Source: VRUG01 sp965372745 (GTDB lineage Bacteria > Planctomycetota > Phycisphaerae > Sedimentisphaerales > Anaerobacaceae). From it: 19,564 nt of DNA. The notes under the pieces were generated by a model. That model searched no databases and had not been told where the DNA came from. It saw nothing but the letters and a program-made list of their open reading frames with translations. A program made the translations under genes and the position numbers. Below, one piece after another: positions 14,033 to 19,564 of the stretch. Location: positions 1-19,564 of the forward strand of contig CBDVDM010000030.1 in the NCBI GenBank assembly GCA_965372745.1. The letters run 5' to 3'. The first letter of the stretch is position 1. The number at the start of each line of letters is the position of its first letter.

Positions 14033-15055
14033 ATGTTTGATTTATTTTTGTCCATTTTAGTCGGTTTTTGGGAAACGCTTGCGGAGATGTCGCCGTATCT
14101 TTTGTTCGGTTTCTTTGTCGCAGGTTCTCTTTCTGTACTTATCTCCCAGCAGCTTGTTGAAAGACATCTTAGCGGTAAAGGAATATGGCCTCTTGTAAAA
14201 GCTTCGGCTTTTGGAGTTCCCCTGCCGCTTTGTTCCTGTGGAGTGATACCTGTATCAATGTCACTTCATAAACACGGAGCCAGTAAAGGCTCTACGGTAT
14301 CATTCTTATTATCTACACCCCAAACAGGGGCTGACAGTATCTTTGTAACATTGAGTCTTTTAGGTCCTGTCTTTGCAATTTTCAGACCACTGGCGGCATT
14401 TGTGACAGGTATAATCGGCGGTTCACTCGTTAATCTTGTCACAGGTTCTGAAGAAGAAGTTTCAAAGCCGGAAAAACGCATTGACCAATGTTGTAACACC
14501 GAGAAAAAAAGTGACAAAATCATTGCAGGTTTAAAATATGGTTTTGTTACATTGCCGCGTGACATCGGTAAAGCGATATTTGTCGGACTTGTCATTGCAG
14601 CTGCTATATCTTCTATAGTTCCTGATGATTTCTTAGCTGACAAGCTTGGTGCTGAAAAAGGCATCCTGCCTATGCTGGTTATGATGGCTCTTGGGATACC
14701 GGTATATGTATGTGCAACAGCATCAGTTCCAGTTGCAGCAGCGTTAATACTAAAAGGCCTGTCACCGGGTGCAGCCCTGGTATTTCTTATGACCGGCCCT
14801 GCGACTAACGCAGCATCGTTTGTAACAATCTGGAAAAGTCTGGGCACTAAAACCGCAATCACATATATTCTGACAGTAGCCGGCTGTGCATTGGCAGCAG
14901 GAATTACTCTTGATTTTGTCGCATACGACCTGGATTTTATTGTAATTATACAACCCGGCTGGATGCTTCCGCCAATTGTAAAATACACTTCAGCGATTGT
15001 CCTTTTAGTAGTGCTCGGTTTTGCAATCTTCGGGAAAAAGAAAAAAACTGATTGA
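14033..15055 (+). CDS. SO_0444-type permease, putative Cu/Zn efflux transporter
   Basis: The 340-residue protein belongs to the DUF318/SO_0444 permease family, linked to heavy-metal export. It has about eight to ten TM helices. The signature GVPLPLCSCGVIPV (61-74) contains the probable metal-binding CSC. A second half repeats the pattern around PVYVCATASVPVA (223-235), and STPQTGADS (94-102) matches TGPATNAAS (254-262), showing the two-fold repeat. The central loop contains DQCCN (151-155). It begins 11 bp after thiC and could be co-transcribed, although a TTGACA sits in the thiC tail. Functionally it fits better with the Fur cluster upstream than with thiamine. Confidence 0.87.
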   Translation: MFDLFLSILVGFWETLAEMSPYLLFGFFVAGSLSVLISQQLVERHLSGKGIWPLVKASAFGVPLPLCSCGVIPVSMSLHKHGASKGSTVSFLLSTPQTGADSIFVTLSLLGPVFAIFRPLAAFVTGIIGGSLVNLVTGSEEEVSKPEKRIDQCCNTEKKSDKIIAGLKYGFVTLPRDIGKAIFVGLVIAAAISSIVPDDFLADKLGAEKGILPMLVMMALGIPVYVCATASVPVAAALILKGLSPGAALVFLMTGPATNAASFVTIWKSLGTKTAITYILTVAGCALAAGITLDFVAYDLDFIVIIQPGWMLPPIVKYTSAIVLLVVLGFAIFGKKKKTD

Positions 15056-15088
15056 TGCAGTATCATACCAGGGACTCAAAGTACTTGG

Positions 15089-15115
15089 CTAAATACAAAG
15101 TTTACCTGTATTTAG
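15089..15115 (+). terminator. Hairpin after the permease gene, possible weak terminator
   Basis: CTAAATACA and TGTATTTAG form a perfect 9-bp stem with a 9-nt loop. It is not followed by a T-run, so termination is uncertain. Confidence 0.4.
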
Positions 15116-15142
15116 ACCATGTAATATTTTGAAAGTTTATTC

Positions 15143-15171
15143 TTGACGAGATATTGGAAATAGGCTCTATT
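15143..15171 (+). promoter_or_regulatory. Promoter of the OmpA-family lipoprotein gene
   Basis: TTGACG, a 17-bp spacer and TCTATT lie 125 bp upstream of the start codon. The leader that follows has two small hairpins (GCTAT/ATAGC and GCCT/AGGC). Confidence 0.5.
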
Positions 15172-15295
15172 TACAATGGTGCCTTAAAAGCTATGCGGGT
15201 TATATAGCAAAGCCTTATAAAAACAAGTTAGGCACTTTACTGTGGATTAAAAGGGAAATTAATCTGTCATAGCGTTTTTTGGAAAGGATGGAACT

Positions 15296-16069
15296 ATGCA
15301 AACTGTTAAAGTTTCAGCATTAGTGGCTCTCTGTGTATGTGTTGTATTAGTAACAGGCTGTGTGCAGGAAAATAATCTTAGAATCCAAAACGCCACACAA
15401 CGTACAAGAATCGAAAAGCTGGAAAGCGAGATCCAAACTAACAAGTTGACCATCGACCAGCTCCAAAGAAAAATTCAAACTGCCGATAGTATCACAGGGA
15501 CCGAAACCGAGGCTCTAAAGCAAACAGTTACCGCTCTTGAAGAGGACATTGCAAAGAAAAGGGAATTGATTAACTTGATGCAGCAGCAGTTGCTTTCAGG
15601 CGGCGGTGCCTTACCTGTTGAGCTTAGTACAATGTTAGAAGATTTTGCCGAATCCGAGGGAATGGTTACGTTCGAGTCAAATCGTGGTGTTGTTAAATTC
15701 AATAGTGATTTGCTTTTTGAAAAAGGCAGTGACACGGTAGTTCCTGTAGCACGAAGTGCTGTCGAGGCTTTTTGCAGGATCCTTAATACCGAACAGGGAA
15801 AGAGTTTTGATATAATAATTGCGGGCCACACCGACGATTTGCGTATAGGCAAACCGGAGACCCGCGAGAAGCATCCGTCTAATTGGCACCTGTCAGCCCA
15901 TCGAGCCATCGCCGTTCTCAATGTAATGACAAAAAATAAGATTGTTTCCGAAAGACTAAGCATAAGGGGATTTGGTGAGTATCGACCAATAGAACCAAAT
16001 AAACCCAATCAAAAAGGCAACCCTCAAAACAGACGGGTCGAAATCTACATAGTGCCTAAGGGAACATAA
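15296..16069 (+). CDS. OmpA-family peptidoglycan-binding lipoprotein with coiled coil
   Basis: The 257-residue protein starts with a lipoprotein signal peptide whose lipobox LVTGC places the acylated Cys at 22. A coiled coil follows (about 28-100). The C-terminal OmpA-like domain (about 115-250) shows IIAGHTDDLRIG, NWHLSAHRAIAVLNVM and RLSIRGFGEYRP, and ends with NRRVEIYI. It probably links the outer membrane to peptidoglycan, in the style of Pal or of MotB-like anchors. It has a good ribosome site, GGAAAGGATGGA, and its own likely promoter. The ndk gene follows after 63 bp. Confidence 0.92.
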   Translation: MQTVKVSALVALCVCVVLVTGCVQENNLRIQNATQRTRIEKLESEIQTNKLTIDQLQRKIQTADSITGTETEALKQTVTALEEDIAKKRELINLMQQQLLSGGGALPVELSTMLEDFAESEGMVTFESNRGVVKFNSDLLFEKGSDTVVPVARSAVEAFCRILNTEQGKSFDIIIAGHTDDLRIGKPETREKHPSNWHLSAHRAIAVLNVMTKNKIVSERLSIRGFGEYRPIEPNKPNQKGNPQNRRVEIYIVPKGT

Positions 16070-16132
16070 GTTCTGAACTTAAATTTTGTTTTTGGGGTTC
16101 CTCCACATACGATATAGGAGCATTGTCCGGAT

Positions 16133-16600
16133 ATGTCAGCGAAAGAGCGTACACTAATAATTATTAAACCGGATGCTATCCAGCGGCATTTAGCTGGCGA
16201 GATTATCAGCAGATTCGAGAAAAAAGGGTTAAAACTTGTAGCTGCTAAATTTATGCGAATTTCCGAAGACCTTGCCCGCCAGCACTATTTCATCCATAAG
16301 GACAAACCCTTTTTCGAAGGTGTAGTCAAATATCTCTCTTCAGTACCTGTAATGGCAATGGTTTTGGAAACTGAAGGGGTCATAGATATAACACGCAAAA
16401 TGATGGGGGCGACTTTCGGATATGCCGCTGAGCCCGGTACTATTCGCGGCGACTTTAGTGCATCCAGGGGATACAACCTTATTCACGGCTCGGACAGTCC
16501 CGAGTCGGCAAAACGAGAGATAAATTTATTCTTCAAATCCGACGAGATATTGAGCTATGAATTCGCCGATTCAACATGGCTTTACGGCAAGAACGATTAG
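16133..16600 (+). CDS. ndk: Nucleoside diphosphate kinase
   Basis: The enzyme transfers the gamma phosphate between nucleoside triphosphates and diphosphates through a phospho-histidine. The 155-residue protein has LIIIKPDAIQR near the start, RKMMGAT, GTIRGDF and the active-site NLIHGSDS with His118. Length is normal for the bacterial enzyme. A GGAG lies 13 bp upstream of the ATG, a long spacing. It is followed by tRNA-Cys 76 bp later. Confidence 0.97.
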   Translation: MSAKERTLIIIKPDAIQRHLAGEIISRFEKKGLKLVAAKFMRISEDLARQHYFIHKDKPFFEGVVKYLSSVPVMAMVLETEGVIDITRKMMGATFGYAAEPGTIRGDFSASRGYNLIHGSDSPESAKREINLFFKSDEILSYEFADSTWLYGKND

Positions 16601-16638
16601 CTGACAATCTCCAGCTTGCCAACCTTCCTAAAATTTGC

Positions 16639-16666
16639 TTGAAGAACACGTGATTTCTGCTACAAT
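16639..16666 (+). promoter_or_regulatory. Promoter of tRNA-Cys
   Basis: TTGAAG, a 16-bp spacer and TACAAT lie ten bases upstream of the tRNA 5' end, which places the start site a few bases before the tRNA. Confidence 0.65.
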
Positions 16667-16676
16667 GCCGATTTCC

Positions 16677-16750
16677 GGCGGCGTAGCCAAGTGGCCTAAG
16701 GCGACGGTTTGCAAAACCGTTATTCGTGGGTTCGAATCCCACCGCCGCCT
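16677..16750 (+). tRNA. tRNA-Cys(GCA)
   Basis: A 74-nt cloverleaf with acceptor GGCGGCG/CGCCGCC and discriminator U, as in other tRNA-Cys. The anticodon loop TTGCAAA gives GCA, and the T-arm is GTGGGTTCGAATCCCAC. CCA is not encoded. A T-rich stretch just downstream may end transcription. Confidence 0.97.
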
Positions 16751-16842
16751 ATTATTTTTTACAGCGTCATCGGGAAATAATTGGTTCTTTTAACTTCTTC
16801 CGCTTTTTCAATGCTCTGTATTTTAAGGTTAAACAGCAGGCT

Positions 16843-17802
16843 TTAACGGCAGCGAACCAGCTGATTCATATCAATATTCAAGTGGGGAATATTTGTTTTT
16901 ACGTCTTTGATAAATCTCGAGCCATCCTTCCAGTATCCGGCTGTCGGTTTTAAGTCATTATGCAAATTAATGAAATATCGGTTTATATTATGGACAAGCA
17001 ACTCTCTAAGATATTTACTTATCATTGATGCAAGGGCTACCGGCAGAAAACGGTCCTCCGCACCAACTACAAAATGCAGCCTCATTTTTCTGCCGTTCGA
17101 CTCCAACTTATAGCTGCTGTTTGCAGGCGTTTCCCGCAAAATCGTCAATTCCATATCGGGAAACATCCGCAACAGGTTCTTGCGGTAATGCACCCTGCCG
17201 CCCTGCCGGTCGACAACTATCTGAATATCGTCACTGTCGAATCTATTGTAGGCCTGCTGAATAAGTGATGAAGTTGCACTGAAAAGAACATTTGCCTTGT
17301 TCTTAACACTGCTTACCATCTTGTTGTAATGTTCGACATCCAGACAACAACTCTCAAGTCTGAGCAGGCTGACGCCATTCGATTTCAAATCATCAACAAA
17401 GACTGAAGATGCTATCTCAATATCAGCTATGTCAGTCGAAATGCGATGTTCGCAGATTTCCTGATACCACGGATAGTTACTCAAACGCTCACAGCAGTCA
17501 GGACAAAGCATCTGTAAAAGTTCATTTAAAGTTTGAGGCCTTTGGCCAAGACATTGCAGACAAGCCAGAACGGTTCGCCGGAGATGCTTGATGCCTAAAG
17601 ATTTACTATATGCTTTTTTGCTGTCGCAGATTAGCAGCCGGCCTGCAAGATGCTTTCTTCTATTGGCAACACTTTTTTGCAGTTTCTGCCACAAATCACA
17701 ATCAAGGAGATCATGATGGACTGAAAGAATAGCTGATGAAACCGTTAATGGTCCAAGAATCGGGCCGAAACCTGCTTCATCAATTCCAACCAAAATTGCC
17801 AT
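16843..17802 (-). CDS. RNase HII-like protein, divergent
   Basis: The 319-residue protein carries the RNase HII opening GIDEAGFGPILGPL (6-19), with Asp8 and Glu9. It also has CDSKKAYSK (59-67, the DSK motif), VVDRQGGR with Asp198, ASMISKYLREL (258-268) and TAGYWKDG (287-294). RNase HII removes ribonucleotides from DNA. It is about 110 residues longer than the bacterial enzyme, through insertions between 70 and 190. The fourth catalytic Asp appears as Glu267 (RE instead of RD). The start ATG at 17802 is preceded by GGAGG; an upstream ATG at 17823 would include this site and is rejected. It may act on RNA-DNA hybrids or serve another nuclease role. Confidence 0.75.
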   Translation of the reverse strand: MAILVGIDEAGFGPILGPLTVSSAILSVHHDLLDCDLWQKLQKSVANRRKHLAGRLLICDSKKAYSKSLGIKHLRRTVLACLQCLGQRPQTLNELLQMLCPDCCERLSNYPWYQEICEHRISTDIADIEIASSVFVDDLKSNGVSLLRLESCCLDVEHYNKMVSSVKNKANVLFSATSSLIQQAYNRFDSDDIQIVVDRQGGRVHYRKNLLRMFPDMELTILRETPANSSYKLESNGRKMRLHFVVGAEDRFLPVALASMISKYLRELLVHNINRYFINLHNDLKPTAGYWKDGSRFIKDVKTNIPHLNIDMNQLVRCR

Positions 17803-17918
17803 CCCTGGATATCCTCCTGTCATCCATGTTTTTATCAGGCTCTTACGCCTTAATTAAGGATACAAAGTATTGTTCCAAATTTCAACCGAAATGTAACGCG
17901 ATATCCCAGGACATATTC

Positions 17919-17947
17919 TTGACAATAAGCCGTACAAACCATATAAC
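17919..17947 (+). promoter_or_regulatory. Strong promoter of tRNA-Gly
   Basis: A perfect TTGACA, a 17-bp spacer and TATAAC lie 13 bases upstream of tRNA-Gly. It probably also transcribes tRNA-Arg, which follows 50 bp after tRNA-Gly. Confidence 0.8.
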
Positions 17948-17960
17948 TTTATCAGGGCGT

Positions 17961-18032
17961 GCGGGCGTAATTCAGTGGTAGAATGTCAGCTTCCCAAGCT
18001 GAATGTCGTGGGTTCGAATCCCATCGCCCGCT
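17961..18032 (+). tRNA. tRNA-Gly(CCC)
   Basis: A 72-nt cloverleaf with acceptor GCGGGCG/CGCCCGC, discriminator U, and anticodon loop TTCCCAA giving CCC. CCA is not encoded. It reads the GGG codon. Confidence 0.96.
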
Positions 18033-18082
18033 TTGGATTTTTGTAAAAATCAGGTAAATTATGTGAGTTCCCGTCAATTGAA

Positions 18083-18156
18083 GCGCTCGTAGCTCAGTAG
18101 GATAGAGCGCCGGTTTCCTAAACCGGAGGTCGCAGGTTCGAATCCTGCCGGGCGTA
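18083..18156 (+). tRNA. tRNA-Arg(CCU)
   Basis: A 74-nt cloverleaf with acceptor GCGCTCG/CGGGCGT, whose first pair is G-U, and discriminator A. The anticodon loop TTCCTAA gives CCU. It reads the AGG codon. CCA is not encoded. Confidence 0.94.
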
Positions 18157-18437
18157 TTTAAAAAACGGTTGGGTTCTTTTCAAATGTTATATCTAAATGA
18201 TAACCTAAATATACATATAGACTTACGCCATTAGGCTTTGAGTTCGAAAACAAAGGGAGCGTTTAAGTTTTTGGAAAATAATTTGCGGTAATTTTAGCGT
18301 AACATACTGTTTTTAATAGGGTTGTGCAAGTTCGAAAAATTTTGTACTCCTTGTTTATAGTACCGTTTCACCATCTGAAAATGATTGAAAGTGAGTTCAA
18401 AAGCCTCTCTTAGAAGTGAGATGTTTTTTGATCACGT
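18157..18437. other. AT-rich intergenic stretch after the tRNA pair
   Basis: The 281 bp hold no gene. GTTAT/ATAAC (about 18186-18204) forms a weak hairpin. AAGTTCGAAAA-like words occur twice (near 18240 and 18330). CTCTCTT/AAGTGAG (18405-18420) with a following T-run could be a weak terminator just before the next start codon. Confidence 0.4.
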
Positions 18438-19190
18438 ATGAATTTAAAAAGAAAAAGATCAAAAGAAGAGAAGAAAATACGCAACAGGCATATAAGATTG
18501 TTGTTTGAGACTGTTGCGATTATAGTTGTTTTTGCAGCATGGGTGCTTCAGTGGGGTTTAACTGAGAAAATGAACCATGCAACAGATGATTTCAAGCGAC
18601 TAATTAAGGAGACAAACAATGTTCATGTACAGATTAGCCGCGGTATTTCGATAAAAAATGAAGCAGCAATGACGAGAGCTCTTTTGAATAATGATTCACT
18701 TCCTGATAATATTAACGCTAAATCCGTGTATACATGGCAGTCGCCTGAAGTCCGGTATTGTTGGCTAAAAGAATTTAACAATGACTGTGATGAAATAGTT
18801 CACATGATTGAAATTGTTCTGAATACAGAAGAGCAGTATAACCTGAAACCCAATCCATATTGCAACTCAATAGAAAAAGAATTAGATAGCGTACGAAAGA
18901 ACGCGCAAAGTGATTTTGAAATTAACCGTGATTTTGCAGATATACCAACTCCTGATCCTAATAAGATACCACCGGAAAAAGCGTTTGGATATTCATCGCA
19001 AGTTAGCCATATTTTATACAAAATGGAAGAGCCTATTAATTATACAATTGATGCTTTGAATAAAAAGAAAAGGCTTAATTCATATATCTATAGAGTAGTT
19101 TTCGGTGTTAGTTCTATATTGCTTATTTTATCAAAGATAGTTGATTGGTTTTATGAGTTTAAAAAACCCTTAGGATCAAAAAAAATATGA
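18438..19190 (+). CDS. Two-TM protein of unknown function, AT-rich
   Basis: A 250-residue protein I do not recognise. A very basic start (KRKRSKEEKK) leads into a TM helix at about 26-45. A ~165-residue, largely helical acidic region follows, and a second TM lies at about 216-240, followed by a short basic tail. Both ends are probably cytoplasmic with the middle outside. The base composition is more AT-rich than the housekeeping genes. No good Shine-Dalgarno precedes the ATG at 18438, and a T-rich hairpin lies directly upstream. Its place next to a tRNA pair and its composition would fit acquired DNA, but no integrase is visible. Confidence 0.65.
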   Translation: MNLKRKRSKEEKKIRNRHIRLLFETVAIIVVFAAWVLQWGLTEKMNHATDDFKRLIKETNNVHVQISRGISIKNEAAMTRALLNNDSLPDNINAKSVYTWQSPEVRYCWLKEFNNDCDEIVHMIEIVLNTEEQYNLKPNPYCNSIEKELDSVRKNAQSDFEINRDFADIPTPDPNKIPPEKAFGYSSQVSHILYKMEEPINYTIDALNKKKRLNSYIYRVVFGVSSILLILSKIVDWFYEFKKPLGSKKI

Positions 19191-19564
19191 CACAGAGTAA
19201 TTCCTAGTAGCATAGATATTCGAATTGCCTATGGCTGGAGCTACTTGTATAATCACATAAGTTAAGTTTAGACCAATAAACGTATTACGCTACAATTGAC
19301 AGGTTAAAAGTCACAGGATGGACAGATACCGCAGTTCGATAATCGTCCACCCGGGCGTATTACTTCTGTGTAAAATCTTATTTGCTATACAACTTCGTCA
19401 TTTTGTCAGGCTTGTTGCCCAATTTTTTTATATAAACAAGATTGATCACACTATTTTGCACTATCTGTTTGACATTATATCTGCTTCTACATATAATTTT
19501 GGTTTTGCGGTTTTTGCCTTCAACAATCGTTTGTTGAACTAAGGAACATATGTTTTTAAGGAGA
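19191..19564. other. Terminal non-coding stretch with possible promoter and ribosome sites
   Basis: No convincing gene. TTGCCT, 17 bp, TATAAT (19225-19253) could be a plus-strand promoter. TTCAACAA/TTGTTGAA (19519-19538) forms an 8-bp hairpin with a TCGT loop. AAGGA at 19541 and AAGGAGA at 19558-19564 are ribosome-site-like, so a plus-strand gene probably begins at or just past the window end. A 74-codon open frame at 19318-19542 has no ribosome site and no recognisable sequence, so I do not call it. Confidence 0.4.

Noticed and set aside
14266..15066. 266-codon minus-strand open frame
   Set aside because: It is antisense to the permease, whose family motifs are clear; no ribosome site and low-complexity shadow composition.
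15475..16008. 177-codon minus-strand open frame
   Set aside because: Antisense shadow of the OmpA-domain lipoprotein gene.
16067..16081. TAAGTTCTGAACTTA, a 7-1-7 palindrome like a second Fur box
   Set aside because: It overlaps the stop codon of the lipoprotein gene with no promoter at it, and its half-sites differ from the operator at 6742.
16533..16742. 69-codon minus-strand open frame over tRNA-Cys
   Set aside because: It is read through a tRNA on the opposite strand, a typical spurious call.
19318..19542. 74-codon plus-strand open frame
   Set aside because: No ribosome site, no recognisable domain, and AT-rich chance composition.

Overview
The window looks like a chromosomal segment of a planctomycete, probably from the Phycisphaerae/Sedimentisphaerales side of Planctomycetota. 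This placement is an inference from gene style. A PEP-CTERM protein, a dockerin protein and an HX9DG-type pseudopilin sit side by side, 16S rRNA is not next to 23S, and the 23S gene carries an AT-rich palindromic insert. Base composition is moderate to low in GC. Most of the window is gene-dense and ordinary in appearance, with no transposase, phage or CRISPR signal.

Left part (1-1728, minus strand). The 5' third of a 23S rRNA gene is interrupted in helix 25 by a ~190 bp palindromic insert. It is preceded by tRNA-Ala(UGC) and tRNA-Ile(GAU). No 16S gene lies upstream of tRNA-Ile. Instead there is a strong promoter, about 150 bp with four hairpins, and a Rho-independent terminator: either a free small RNA or an rRNA leader. 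Next come five minus-strand genes (6631-1729): ribF, a dapF homologue with both catalytic cysteines changed to serine, a one-TM protein of unknown function, an HI0933-type flavoprotein, and an NrnA-type DHH phosphoesterase.

Centre (6741-12319, plus strand). A long co-directional run starts from a promoter whose -35 is overlapped by a perfect 7-1-7 palindrome of Fur-box shape. The genes are a six-TM His-rich membrane protein, a Fur-family regulator (GTGA overlap), a tiny exported HCQICH peptide, a PEP-CTERM secreted protein, a pseudopilin, a dockerin-bearing homologue of the PEP-CTERM protein, and an open reading frame joining a Cys-rich membrane peptide to mannose-6-phosphate isomerase. I read this as a metal-homeostasis locus, probably autoregulated by the Fur protein; the metal is unknown, with zinc a guess. 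It is the best candidate here for an undescribed system.

Right part (12433-19564). A promoter, TPP riboswitch and terminator/antiterminator control thiC, which is followed 11 bp later by an SO_0444-type metal permease. Then come an OmpA-family lipoprotein, ndk, tRNA-Cys(GCA), a divergent RNase HII-like gene on the minus strand, tRNA-Gly(CCC), tRNA-Arg(CCU) and an AT-rich two-TM protein of unknown function. The last ~370 bp hold no convincing gene, but a possible ribosome binding site at the very end suggests another plus-strand gene just beyond the window.
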